Source of the DNA: Capra hircus
Lineage: Eukaryota > Chordata > Mammalia > Artiodactyla > Bovidae
DNA length: 64,000 nt
Reading direction: 5' to 3'
Assembly (NCBI RefSeq): GCF_001704415.2
Contig: NW_017189517.1
Location: forward strand, 6,397,167-6,461,166
The notes under the pieces are model-generated. The model did no database searches and had not been told where the DNA came from. It worked only from the letters and a program-made list of their open reading frames with translations. The position numbers were made by a program, and so were the translations under genes. Of this stretch, positions 1 to 10,534 are shown in pieces (position 1 is the stretch's first letter; each line of letters starts with the position of its first letter).

Positions 1-224
1 CTTATTTTTGCTGACTGTATAGAGCTTCTCCATCTTTGGCTGCAGAGATATAATCAATCTGATTTTGTATTGACCATCTGCTGATGTCCATGTGTTGAGT
101 CTTCTCTTGTGTTGTTGGAAGAGAGTGTTTGCTATGACCAATGTGTTCTCTTGGCAAAACTCTGCTAGCCTTTACCCTGCTTTATTTTGTATTCCAAGGC
201 CAAACTTGGCTGTTACTCCAGGCA
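1..224 (-). mobile_element. BovB LINE fragment, cut by window edge
   Basis: This is antisense BovB sequence from the endonuclease half of the element. It matches, with scattered differences, the antisense stretch at about 15926-16145. The left end runs out of the window, so the full length is unknown; the match stops at about 224. No reading frame survives. Confidence 0.85.
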
Positions 225-437
225 TAGACAATGTGTAAATTAAACCTCTACCACATCCTAGGTTCTGATTGCTACCATTTAAGTGCCCTACTTAGAAACA
301 CATACTCCAGAATTACTAAGCACCTGAATGCCCTATTTCAGAGGTCCTCACTCACTGTGGAACAATTACAAATGATCTAAATACAGGTATACAAATCTGT
401 ACCATCTGTCTGAATCAGATGACCATTATATCTACTA

Positions 438-887
438 TTGTGGGCAGGAATCCCTAGAAGAAATGGAGTAGCCATCATGGTCAACAAACGAGTCCGAAAT
501 GTATTACTTGGATGCAATCGCAAAAACGTCAGAATGATCTCTGTTCCTTTCCAAGGCAAGCCATTTAATATCACAGTAATCCAAGCCTATACCCCAGCTA
601 GTAACACTGAAGAAGCTGAAGTTGAACGGTTCTATGAAGACCTACAAGACCTTTTAGAACTAACACCCCCAAAAGCTGTCTTTTTCATTATAGGGGACTG
701 GAATGCAAAAGTAGGAAGTCAAGAAACACCTGGGGTAACAGGCATATTTGGCCTTGGAGTACAGAATGAAGCAGGGCAAAGGCTAATAGAGTTTTGCCAA
801 GAGAATGCACTGGTCATAGCAAACACACTCTTCCAACAACACAAGAGAAGACTTTACACATGGACATCACCAGATGGTAAACACTGA
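438..887 (+). pseudogene. BovB endonuclease domain remnant
   Basis: The frame encodes part of an apurinic/apyrimidinic-type endonuclease, the enzyme that nicks target DNA for target-primed reverse transcription. The catalytic GDWNA motif is present at about residue 86 and the tract from VNKRV to TSPDG matches other copies. The frame ends at a TGA at about 885 where other copies read CGA (arginine), so a C-to-T change at a CpG explains the stop. The later SDHELL motif is still readable at about 975 but lies beyond the stop. The ATG at 438 is internal to the real protein, because the true N-terminus is missing from this 5'-truncated copy. Confidence 0.85.
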
Positions 888-1902
888 AATCAGATTGATT
901 ATATTCTTTGCAGCCAAAGGTGGAGAAGCTCTATACAGTCAGCAAAAACAAGACCAGAAACTGACTGTGGCTCCGATCATGAACTCCTTATTGCCAAATT
1001 CAGACTGAAATTGAAGACAGTAAGGAAAAACCACTAGACCATTCAGGTATGCGCTAAATCAAATCCCTGATGATTATACAGTGGAAGTGAGAAATAGATT
1101 TAAGGGACTAGATCTGACAGACAGAGTGCCTGATGAACTATGGACTGAGGTTCATGACACTGTATAAGAGACAGGGATCAAGATCATCTCCATGGAAAAG
1201 AAATGCAAAAAATTAAAATGGCTGTCTGGGGAAGTCTTAGAAATAGCTAGAAAAGAATAGAAGTGAAATACAAAGGAGAAAAGGAAAGATATAAACATCT
1301 GAATGCAGAGTTCCAAGGAATAGCAAGGAGAGATAAAAAAGCCTTCCTCAGTGATCAATGCAAAGAAATAGAGGAAAGCAATAGAATGGGAAAGACTAGA
1401 GATTGCTTCAAGAAAATTAGAGATATCAAGGGAACATTTCATGCATAGATGGGCTTGATAAAGGACAGAAATGGTATGGACCTAACTGAAGCAGAAGATA
1501 TTGAGAAGAGGTGGCAAGAATACACAGAAGAACTGTACAAAAAAAGAGCTTCACAACCCAGATAATCACGATGGGGTGATCACTCACCTAGAGCCAGACA
1601 TCCTGAAATGTGAAGTCAAGTGGACCTTAGGAAGCATCACTATGAACAAAGCTAGGGGAGGTGATGGAATTCCAGTTGAGCTATTTCAAATCCTGAAAGA
1701 TGATGCTGTGAAATGCTGCACTCAATATGCCAGCAAATTTGGAAAACTCAGCAATGGGCACAGGACTGGAAAAGGTCAGTTTTCATTCCAATCCCAAAGA
1801 AAGGCAATGCCAAAGAATGTTCAAACTACCACACAATTGCACTCATCTCACAGGCTAGTAATGTTCAAATTCTCCAAGCCAGGCTTCAGCAATACCTGAA
1901 CC

Positions 1903-2964
1903 GTGAAGTTCCAGATGTTCAAGCTGGTTTTAGAAAAGGCAGAGGAACCAGAGATCAAAGTGCAAACATCCACTGGATTATCAAAAAAAACAAGAGAGTT
2001 CCAGAAAAACATCTATTTCTGCTTTATTGACTATGCCAAAGCCTTTGGCTGTGAGGGTCACAATAAACTGTGGAAAATTCTGAAAGAGATGGGAATATCA
2101 GACCATCTGAGCTGCCTCTTGAGAAACCTATATGCACATCAGGAAGCAACAGTTAGAACTGGACATGGAACAACAGGCTGGTTCCAAATAGGAAAAGGAG
2201 TACGTCAAGGCTGTATATTGTTATCCTGCTTATTTAACTTATATGCAGAGTACATCATGAGAAACGCTGGGCTGGAAGAAGCACAAGCTGGAATCAAGAT
2301 TGCCGGGAGAAATACCAATAACCTCAGATATGCAGATGACACCACCCTTATGGCAGAAACTGAAGAAGAACTAAAAAGTCTCTTGGTGAAAGTGAAAGAG
2401 GAGAGTGCAAAAGTGGGCTTAAAGCTCAACATTCAGAAAACGAAGATCATGGCATCTGGTCCCATCACTTCATGGGAAATAGAAGGGGAAAAGGTGGAAA
2501 CAGTGTCAGACTTTATTTTTTGGGGCTCCAAAATCACTGCAGATGGTGATTGCAGCCATGAAATTAAAAGACGCTTACTCCTTGGAAGGAAAGTTATGAC
2601 CAAACTAGATAGCATATTAAAAAGCAGAGACATTACTTTTTCAACAAAGGTCGATCTAGTCAAGGCTATGGTTTTTCCAGTAGTCCTGTGTGGATGTGAG
2701 AGTTGGACTGTGAAGAAAGCTGAGTGCCAAAGAATTGATGCTTTTGAACTGTGGTGTTGGAGAAGAGTCTTGAGAGTCCTTTGGACTGCAAGGAGATTCT
2801 ACCAGTCCATCCTAAAGATCAGTCCTGGATGTTCATTGGAAGGACAAATGCTAAAGCTAAAACTCCAGTACTTTGGCCACCTCATGCGAAGAGTTGACTC
2901 ATTGGAAAAGTCCCTGATGCTGGGAGGGATTGGGGCAGGAGGAGAAGGGGACAACAGAGGATGA
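1903..2964 (+). pseudogene. BovB reverse transcriptase remnant, 353 codons
   Basis: This open stretch covers most of the RTE-type reverse transcriptase. The blocks are in the expected order: a block around YAKAF (with FGC where others have FDC), GKGVRQGC, then the catalytic YADD at 2329-2340, then the conserved C-terminal tract containing CESWTVKKAE and ELWCWRR. The ATG at 1903 is an internal methionine produced by a shifted frame; an overlapping frame at 1713-2030 carries the preceding part of the domain, so a frameshift lies near 1860-1900. The end at 2964 is premature because the normal C-terminus continues almost to the element end. It is not functional as it stands. Confidence 0.88.
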
Positions 2965-3271
2965 TTGGCTGGATGGCATCACTGACTCGATGGACATGAG
3001 TTTGAGTGAACTCCGGGTATTGGTGATGGACAGGGAGGCCTGGCGTGCTGCTATTCATGGGGTCACAAAGAATCGGTCAGGACTGAGCAACTGAACTAAA
3101 CTGGACTGAAATATGTACTGAAGGCTTGATTAGTTAGCATGAGGATATGTGTTTGGCTAGAAGATTTACATCATGTCTTTCCTGAATGAGATAGAACATT
3201 CTGTCAAGACCAACAGCTTTATACATTTGAACTAACACCTGAGATCCAGAACACTGTGCTTTTGGATCTGT

Positions 3272-3495
3272 GGGCTTCCCAGGTGGGATTAGTGTTAAAG
3301 AACCCAGCTGCCAATGCAGGAGGCATAAGAGATGCAGGTTCAGTTCCTGTTTCAGGAAGACACCCTGAAGGAGGGTATGGCAACCCACTCCAGTATTCTT
3401 GCCTGTAGAATCCCGTGGACAGAGGAGCCTGGAGGGCTACAATCCATGGGGTTGCAAGAGTCAGACATGACTGAAGTGACTTAGCATGCACACAC
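3272..3495 (+). mobile_element. Bov-tA SINE, nearly full length
   Basis: It starts with GGGCTTCCCAGG, the Bov-tA 5' end derived from a tRNA. It continues through the body (CCCACTCCAGTATTCTTGCC) and ends in the BovB-like tail (GTCAGACATGACTGAAGTGAC) followed by a short CA run. It is well diverged, so it is not recent. Confidence 0.9.
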
Positions 3496-3827
3496 TGACA
3501 TTAAATATGGAATTCTGTCACCTGAGCCTGTGAATGTGGTAGCCAACCATGTCTTCATAATAGTATCTTTGCCTCAGAAAGAAGTCTTTCTTCCATGTGA
3601 AGTGCTTTGACTAAGTGCCTAGAGGCCCTAAGGAAATAGAGTGGGGACCGGTCATGGAAATACGTCGTGCAACTGTGTTTGTGCCTGCTCATTAATAAAT
3701 GTTTGCAAGTATGCTAGAGTGTGAGCTAATGCTTGCTTTCAATTATAACATATCACCTGGTATCAAGGTTATAGGGGAGAAGATACATAGCTCCCTTGCA
3801 CCTTTCATTTTATGAAGCTACTCATAT
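3496..3827. other. Unrecognised spacer
   Basis: About 330 bases between a SINE and the solo LTR. I see no repeat, reading frame or RNA gene here. Confidence 0.5.
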
Positions 3828-4410
3828 TGAGAGTGTTAATAGCCTTGGTAGGGAGGCTAGAGGTCCTCAAGTGACAGGAGGAAATAAAACTGCAAGTGGC
3901 AGACTTTTTTTTTCTTTTTTCTTCTAATCCTGTGTTGTCATGGCGACACCTGGTTCTGCCAGAACTTAACTTTATCTCAAATCTTGAGCCAACCGCTGAA
4001 TTTTTCTTATGGAAATGTCTTCTTTAAGCTATGTTAATGAACTCTGTATTTACTTGGAAATCTGCCTTTGTTCAAAATTCATGTTAATTGTTTTATGGCC
4101 TGGGATAACTCACCTTGTGCCAAAGCTATCTTAAAATTCATGTTGTGGGTGAGGGGCCTGGTGCAACTCTCTCAGTTTTGAGGTGTTTCCTTTCTCTAAT
4201 AAGCAGCTTGCTAATAGGTGTAGGTGAAAAGTTAAAGTCGCTCAGTCGAGTCCAACTCTTTGCAACCCCACGGGCCATACAGTCCATGGAATTCTCCAGG
4301 CCAGAATATTGGAGTGGGTAGCCTTTCCCTTCTCCAGGGGATCTTCCCAAACGAGAGACTGAACCCAAATCTCCCACATTGCAGGCTGATTCTTTACCAA
4401 GTGAGCTATC

Positions 4411-5415
4411 AGTTCAGTTCAGTTCAGTCGCTCAGTCGTGGCCAACTCTTTGCGACCCCATGGACTGTAGCACACCAGGCCTCCCTGTCCATTACTAACT
4501 CCCGGAGCTTACTCAAACTCAGGTCCATCGAGTCAGTGATGCCATCCAACCATCTCATCCTCTGTCATCCCCTTCTCCTTCTGCCTTCAGTCTTTCCCAG
4601 CATCAAGGTATTTTCCAATGAGTCAGTTCTTCACATCAGGTGGCCAAAGTATTGTAGCTTCAGCTTCAGCATCAGTCCTTCCAGTGAACACTTAGGACTG
4701 ATTTCCTTTAGGATGGACTGGTTGGATCTCCTTGCAGTCCAAGGAGAGTCTTCTCCAACACCACAGTTCAAAAGCATCAATTCTTTGACACTCAGCATTC
4801 TTTATAGTCCAACTCTCACATCCATACATGACTACTGGAAAAACCATAGCTTTGACTAGATGGGCCTTTTCAGGTAAAGTAATGTCTCTGCTTTTTAATA
4901 TGCTGTCTAGGTTAGTCATACCTTTTCTTCCAAGGAGCAAGTGTCTTTTAATTTCATGGCTGCAGTCACCATCTGCAGTGATTCTGGACCCCCAAAAAAT
5001 AAAGTCTGACACCGCTTCCACTGTTCCCCCATCTATTTCCCATGAAGTGATGGGACCGGATGCCATGATCTTCATTTTCTGAATGTTGACCTTTAAGCCA
5101 GCTTTTTCACTTTCCTCTTTCACACTCATCAAGAGGCTCTTTAGTTCTTCTTCACTTTCTGCCATAAGGGTTGTGTCATCTGCATATCTGAGGTTATCGA
5201 TATTTCTGCTAGCAATCTTGATTCCAGCTTGTGATTCATCCAGCCTGGCATTTTGCATGATGTACTCTGCATGTAAGTTAAATAAGCAGGGTGACAATAT
5301 ACAGCCTTGACGTACTCCTTTTCCTATTTGGAACCAGTCTGTTGTTCCATGGCCAGTTCTAACTGTTGCTTCTTGACCTGCATACAGATTTCTCAGGAAG
5401 CAGGTCAGGAAGTAT
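4411..5415 (-). mobile_element. BovB LINE, 1.0 kb, inserted in the Bov-tA
   Basis: An antisense, 5'-truncated copy with its TTCAG tail at 4411-4427. It extends back to the reverse transcriptase block just upstream of GKGVRQGC. It sits inside the Bov-tA at 4220-5426. The break point is short and no clear duplication remains beyond a possible TATC. Confidence 0.9.
4692..5297 (-). pseudogene. BovB reverse transcriptase C-terminal remnant
   Basis: About 200 codons read through the catalytic YADD, the IMASGPITSWE block, the marker WGSR and the ELWCWRR block. The start is an internal methionine and the upstream palm motifs are lost to 5' truncation. The frame then runs into a shifted sequence instead of the normal LLRVPWTARRSNQ tract, showing a one-base indel near 4740. 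Confidence 0.85.
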
Positions 5416-5434
5416 CTGGGAAGCCCCTAATAGG

Positions 5435-5441
5435 TATATAA
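5435..5441 (+). promoter_or_regulatory. TATA-like box of the solo LTR
   Basis: TATATAA, conserved at 50491-50497 in the second copy. The Bov-tA insertion lies immediately upstream and its target duplication overlaps the first base of the box. Confidence 0.55.
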
Positions 5442-5528
5442 TTCCTTGCTAAAAACTAGCAAGGGGGCAGTCTTTCTGTCCCCTTCTCATGTCTATGTCA
5501 GAATCTTTCTCTATCTCTTTTATACTTT

Positions 5529-5534
5529 AATAAA
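5529..5534 (+). promoter_or_regulatory. LTR polyadenylation signal AATAAA
   Basis: AATAAA followed by a T-rich stretch, 94 bases after the TATA-like box. The second LTR copy has AGTAAA at the same place (50584-50589), a decayed signal. Confidence 0.6.
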
Positions 5535-5651
5535 ACTTTATTACACAAAAACCTCTGAGCAATCAAGCCTTGTCCCTGGCCCTGGATCAAATCCCTCTCC
5601 TCAGGAGGCCACAAATTCGTGTCTTTCATGGCTTGTAGTAGCAAACTTCCA

Positions 5652-7924
5652 GTATTTACCAAGAAACCCTAACAATTGTTTGACTGATTGATTGACTTAG
5701 GTCAGGTTACACAGATGAGTTCATTTGCTTATGCAGAGTATCTTTTGTGCAAATTGTTTATTCAGTGCCATGGTAGGTACCAAAGATACAGAAAACATGG
5801 ACCCTATCCTGCAGGAAATCACAGTTTGGTATTATAGGGAACAGAAAATGTTAGTATATTTTGATATTTTTGAAGGATTGCTATTTTTGGACTTTGCATT
5901 GGATTTTAACTCAATTTATAGAGCTTTATCAGCCACATTGATATACATCCATTCTTACCAATCTAGTTTTACTGCTGAGGAAACTGGAAAATGAAAAGTT
6001 ATAAGTAAAGCTCAACAAAAATCTGATATTTTCCTAAAACCTTCAAGAATTTATTAGTAAGAATGATTAAAGAGGTAAGTGGGAGGGTACATGGAGGATT
6101 GCAAGCAAGTTGTAGTTAAATGGCAGAATAGAGAAATCATTCAAAGAGCCAGATTCTTAACCAAATTGAGCTTGAAATCTCTACTACATAACCAATCACA
6201 AACAAAAATGTGTTCAAATGCACTGAGTCAATTCTTTCCAAAGAAAACCCACTCAAGTACAGAGTGCAAGCTGTAAACATTTCAGCTGCCACAACAAATC
6301 AGTCTCTCGAGATCTTTGCATGAGTATACACATCTGGCTTTCATGTAGCACATACTGAAACCAGAAATGGTTTACTAGATAATCATATTTGTAATCATGT
6401 TTCTGAAATCAATAGTGTAATTCAAAGGGATTTTAATTCTAAGCCTAGTCTTGCATTTTAATCCAATCTTGGCTTTTTCTGAAAGGACCACAGTGGCCAC
6501 CAGTAATCGAGTTATAGATGCAAAGACCAGATATCACAGCAAAAGACATCTAGTCTTTGTTTTCTCTCTACTAGCTGGAATATAGGACATGTTAACATTA
6601 AGCAGTATTTCCAGAGTCCACTGCATCCATTAAAACACATTTGGGAAAGATAATGGCATTGATTACACAGTGATAATAATGCTGTAATTCTCCAGATTCT
6701 TTGAAAGAGTGAAGAAGGTACAGATGCCCAGCTTTGACACAGCCCTCCTATCTTAATAAAAATTAAATCTTAGCAGCTCTGCCATGGTGGCCATTATGCT
6801 CAGGAAGAATCTCATGATAACCTGCTCAGTCTTTTCCTAAGTCTTGAAAAAGAAAGTTAATTCTCCAGTTTCACACACATACAAAAAGATTTCCAACTAT
6901 GGAGTCGGACTTTGGAGTCACATGATGATTTCCACCAAGTAAATAAAGTCACAGACTAGAGTCTGGAAGTCAAGGTTTCAACTACTAGAATTCCAGTAGA
7001 TCTCTAATTGTTACTGGTAGCTCTGCCAACAAGTGGTGACACCTTCTTCACTTGGGTTTTCAAGAATCCCTGGCTATTGGACAGCAACTGCAGAGGTATC
7101 TTCTCCCTGTCCCCACTTTGACCCTGGAATCAGCAGCCTTTCCACCTGTCCCCTTATTGCCTCTTGCATCGAGACCCCTAATATACACCCCACTTCTACT
7201 CCATTCTTCTATCCCCACACCCTGAAACACACAGGCATACTCTCCTGTGATCTTACAGCTTCTGAGGAAAGTCATTTCTTCCCATAAAAATCTGAGAACC
7301 CCTTGGGAAGAATAAAAATATACTACAGAGGAACTATAGATACACACTTACATGAATCAATATAAAAAAGTATACTCACTAGTAGATTCAATCAAATTCT
7401 AAAGACAATTGTTACTTGAAATTCTTCAAATAATTTGGAATTATAATTTGAGGCCCATTGAATATGAACTTTAAGAGTGAACGGTGAGGTTAGCAGTGGG
7501 GTGAGAGGGCAGGGGCTGAATCATATTCAATGCACACCTACACCTCTCGCTTAAGCAATCAAACAGGTTGAGGAGGGAATGAAGATAGTCACAGAAAAGA
7601 CAAGAATAAAAAGTAAGGAACAACAACTATTGACTTGACAGCTTGTTCAAGTCATAGATTGGAAATTATGCACTCAGATAACAAACCAGAAAGAAAGCAA
7701 AGAGATCTATTAGAAAGATAGCCTTCTACCTAATATTTTAGTCAAAGGAGACAAAAAAGCCTCCATACTGGGGTTCTATACTTATTGACAAATGAATTAA
7801 TATTTTTTATTCTGAGGTGGTTACACAGATTCCTTGTATTGCAGAGATGCAGTATGGAATAGCTGAATGCACGAGGTCTTAGAATGAAACCCTGATTCCT
7901 AAAAAGAAGACATTGTCAATCTTG
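5652..7924. other. Unique-looking DNA, 2.3 kb
   Basis: AT-rich sequence without a repeat I can name. Short open stretches, such as one of 89 codons near 5725-5994 and one of 84 codons near 7033-7287, show no recognisable domain or splice-site context. I treat them as chance. The interval could be intronic or intergenic. Confidence 0.5.
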
Positions 7925-8078
7925 TTGAATATTAGAATCACCTAGGAGGTTTCAAACTCTGTCTGCCTGGGCCCCACCCCCAAGGTGTGCTGATTCATCA
8001 GGAGTGGTCTGGGTATCTAGGTACTTTTTTAAACTCCCTGAGTGATTCTAATGAACATGTATATTTGAAAACCACATG
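7925..8078 (+). mobile_element. MER5-like hAT (Charlie) element, copy 1
   Basis: The pattern AGAATCACCTAGGAGG, GGGCCCCACCCCC, GTGATTCTAATGAACATG and TTGAAAACCAC matches the ordered blocks of MER5-type non-autonomous hAT elements. Divergence is high, as expected for a mammal-wide fossil. Confidence 0.75.
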
Positions 8079-8085
8079 TTAGAGC

Positions 8086-8240
8086 AGCATCCTTCAAGTG
8101 CAGTCCCTGTCCCAACAGCTTCAGGATCACCTGGGAACTTGTTAGAAATGCAAATTCTCTAGCCAAACTCCAGAAACTCTGGGGGTGGGATCCCACAAAG
8201 AGTTAACAAGACCTCCCAGGGGATCCGACCACATGCTAAA
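8086..8240 (+). mobile_element. MER5-like hAT element, copy 2
   Basis: It has AGGATCACCTGGGAACTTGT, AGAAATGCAAATTCTC, CTCTGGGGGTGGGATCC and an end near CCACATGCTAAAG. It lies directly after copy 1 in the same orientation. Confidence 0.75.
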
Positions 8241-8263
8241 GTAGGAGAATGGCTGCCATAGAA

Positions 8264-8400
8264 CAGTGGTCTCTAACTTTGGTTTGCATAAGAATAACTT
8301 GGAGACATCCTGTGAAAATAAAAATCTAATTCAGTAATTCTGAGGTGAGGGCTGAGAGGAGGGCTGAGATTCAGCATTTCTAACATGCTATCAGTTATTA
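8264..8400 (+). mobile_element. MER5-like hAT element, copy 3
   Basis: It starts with the terminal motif CAGTGGTCTCTAACTTTGG and continues through AGAATAACTTGGAGACAT to CATTTCTAACATGCT. The right part is missing or too degraded to see, and a BovB inserted just downstream. Confidence 0.7.
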
Positions 8401-8415
8401 CCTAAAAATTGTGAG

Positions 8416-9837
8416 TTCAGTTCAGTTCAGTTCAGTCACTCAGTCGTGGCCGACTCTTTGCAACCCCATGGACTGCAGCATGCCAGGCCTCTCTGTCCAT
8501 CACCAACTCCCGGAGTCCACCCAAACCCTTGTCCATTGAGTCGGTGATGCCATCCAACCATCTCATCCTCTGTCGTCCCCTTCTCCTCCTGCCCTCAATC
8601 TTTCTCAGCATCAGGGTCTTTTCATATGAGTCAGCTGTTCGCATCAGGTAGCCAGAGTATTGGAGTTTCAGCTTCAACATCTGTCCTACCAATGAACACC
8701 CAGGACTGGTCTCCTTTAGAATGGACTGGTTGGACCTCCTTGCAGTCCAAGGAACTCTCAAAAGTCTTCTCCAACACCACAGTTTAAAAGCATCAATTCT
8801 TCAGCACTCAGCTTTCTTCACAGTCCAACGCTCACATCCATACATGACCACTAGAAAAACCATAGCCTTGACTAGATGGATCTTTGTTGGCAAAGTAATG
8901 TCTCTGCTTTTGAATATGCTGTCTAAGTTGGTCATAACTTTCCTTCCAAGGAGTAAGTGTCTTTTAATTACATGGCTGCAGTCACCACCTGCAGTGATTT
9001 TGGAGCCCCCAAACATAAAGTCTGACACTGTTACCCCATCTAATTCCCATGAAGTGATGGGACCAGATGCCATGATCTTAGTTTTTTTAATGTTGAGCTT
9101 TAAACCAACTTTTTCACTCTCCTCTTTCAATTTCATTAAGAGGCTTTTTAGTTCTTCTTCACTTTCTGCCATAAGAGTGGTGTCATCTGCATATCTGAGG
9201 TTATTGATATTTCCCCTGGCAATCTTGATTTCAGCTTGTGCTTCATCCAGCCCAATGTTTCTGATGATGTACTCTGCAAATAAGTTAAATAAGCAGGGTG
9301 ACAATATACAGCCTTGACGTACTCCTTTTCCTATTTGGAACCAGTCTGTTGTTCCATGGCCAGTTCTAACTGTTGCTTCCTGACCTGCATATAGGTTTCT
9401 CAAGAGGCAGGTCAGGTCGTCTGGTATTCCCATCTCTTTCAGAATTTTCCACAGTTTATTGTGATCCACAGTCAAAGGTTTGGCATAGTCAATAAAGCAG
9501 AAATAGATGTTTTTCTGGAACTCTCTTGCTTTTTCATGATCCAGTGGATGTTGACACTTTGATCTCTGGTTCCTCTGCCTTTTCTAAAACCAGCTTGAAC
9601 ATCTGGAACTTCACGGTTCAGGTATTGCTGAAGCCTGGCTTGGAGGATTTTGAGCATTACTTTACTAGCAAGTGAGATGAGTGCAATCATGCAGTAGTTT
9701 GAGCATTCTTTGGCATTGCCTTTCTTTGGGATTGGAATGAAAACTGACTTTTTCCAGTGCTGTGGCCACTGCTGAGTTTTTGAAATTTTCTGGCATATTG
9801 AGTGCAGCACTTTCACAGCATCATCTTTCAGATTTTG
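8416..9837 (-). mobile_element. BovB LINE, 1.4 kb, with 12-bp target duplication
   Basis: The antisense TTCAG tail starts at 8416 and the 5'-truncated end is at 9837. It is flanked by AAAAATTGTGAG (8404-8415) and AAAAATTCTGAG (9838-9849), a 12-bp duplication with one change. It separates MER5-like copy 3 from copy 4. The marker is GGSK (GSK type). Confidence 0.92.
8801..9837 (-). pseudogene. BovB reverse transcriptase remnant, two frames
   Basis: One frame (8801-9475, 224 codons) carries GKGVRQGC, the catalytic YADD and IMASGPITSWE. The preceding palm part (PDVQAGFRKGRGTRDQ) lies in another frame (9472-9837), so an indel near 9475-9530 separates them. The HNKLWKILKEMGIPDDLT block is kept. 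The C-terminus is interrupted near 8801 by a stop after KKAEC, at the same codon region where the copy ending near 46910 also stops. Confidence 0.85.
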
Positions 9838-9873
9838 AAAAATTCTGAGTAGCAACACTATATAAACAGATTG

Positions 9874-10066
9874 TTCTCCTACTTTGATATACACAAGAAT
9901 AATTCAGTCAGGGTGCTTCTTATAAATTCAGATTCCCCAGACCAAAAATTGTGGAGTTAGTATATGGAAGATGAGGCTTAGGATTTTAACATCATGCACT
10001 TTTACAAGAAGCCCAGGCAATTCTCATGCAGACGTCCCCAGACCACACTTTGTAATATTGACCTAA
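9874..10066 (+). mobile_element. MER5-like hAT element, copy 4
   Basis: The order TACTTTGATATACACAAGAAT, CAGTCAGGGTGCTTCTTA, CAGATTCCCC, then CCAGGCAATTCTCATGCAGA and CCCCAGACCACACTTT follows the MER5-type consensus. It has the same orientation as the three copies on the other side of the BovB. Confidence 0.75.
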
Positions 10067-10077
10067 AAGTAAGCTTT

Positions 10078-10215
10078 GAGACTTGACCTAAGGCAAATAA
10101 CTTAGCCTCTCAATCCCCATTTCTTCATCTGCAGAATAAGGCTAATCATTTTTACCCTAATGCCTCATACAGTTGTTTCCAAGCCAATGAGGATAACACA
10201 AGCAAATTAACCAAG
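10078..10215 (+). mobile_element. MIR SINE
   Basis: AGGCAAATAACTTAGCCTCT, then CATTTCTTCATCTGCAGAAT, then CTCATACAGTTG and GAGGATAACACA follow the conserved MIR core in order. This is an old mammalian tRNA-derived SINE. Confidence 0.75.
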
Positions 10216-10490
10216 TAAACCACACCAAGGATCCAATACAAAACCAGAGTTTGGACTCAGCTACTAGAGTTGTGAAAATGGAAGATAGGATATGAAGCAG
10301 AACTGGCAGCATTCAAATCCTTGTGGAATGGCCTCTGAAGGGTGAGAACAGCATCACCCTCAAAACCCCAGGAACGCATTCCCTGTACCATGATCTGTGA
10401 TCTAAACTACATCAGAAATTCAGAACTACTCTGAAGGCTGTGCTGCCTTGATTGCACAGGTGGAAGAAAAAACTTCTCTTAAAGCATGCA

Positions 10491-10534
10491 TATGCACACA
10501 CACAAACACACATGCAAACATATACATGCACACA
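10491..10534 (+). repeat. Impure CA-rich microsatellite
   Basis: Alternating CA and CATG/CATA units, interrupted several times. It is too impure to expect strong length variation. Confidence 0.7.

Larger units (their letters stand above)
413..3110 (+). mobile_element. BovB (RTE) LINE, 5'-truncated, 2.7 kb
   Basis: A sense BovB copy that begins inside the endonuclease region and runs to the 3' terminus, where the typical CTGAA repeat is present but degraded (about 3090-3110). It encodes endonuclease followed by reverse transcriptase in pieces, broken by stops and frameshifts. It has the GSK-type marker (tryptophan before GSK) near 2517-2530. I could not find a convincing target-site duplication. 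The sequence before it (225-412) is not recognised. Confidence 0.93.
4220..5426 (-). mobile_element. Bov-tA SINE split by a BovB
   Basis: Antisense Bov-tA runs from about 4229 to 4410 and ends abruptly inside the tRNA-like part at GAGCTATC. Its last bases (CTGGGAAGCCC) appear at 5416-5426 after the BovB. The pair is flanked by a perfect 9-bp duplication CTAATAGGT at 4211-4219 and 5427-5435. The SINE therefore entered the LTR first and the BovB entered the SINE later. Confidence 0.85.
3828..5651 (+). mobile_element. Solo LTR (family A, first copy), invaded by SINE and LINE
   Basis: Two segments (3828-4219 and 5427-5651) together match the uninterrupted LTR at 49957-50707. The LTR begins with TGAGAG and ends with TTCCA, and the flanking 4-mers ATAT and GTAT suggest a 4-bp target duplication with one change. 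It has a TATA-like TATATAA (5435-5441) and AATAAA (5529-5534) 94 bases further on, so it is a retroviral LTR on the plus strand. Duplication length suggests a class I element. No internal viral sequence is attached. The gap is filled by a Bov-tA that itself contains a BovB. Confidence 0.8.

Noticed and set aside
3272..3495. tRNA gene
   Set aside because: The tRNA-like head belongs to a Bov-tA SINE; the cloverleaf is degenerate and followed by the SINE body. The same holds for the other Bov-tA and CHR copies.
5725..5994. An 89-codon frame in unique DNA
   Set aside because: No domain, no splice context, and its length is expected by chance in AT-rich DNA.
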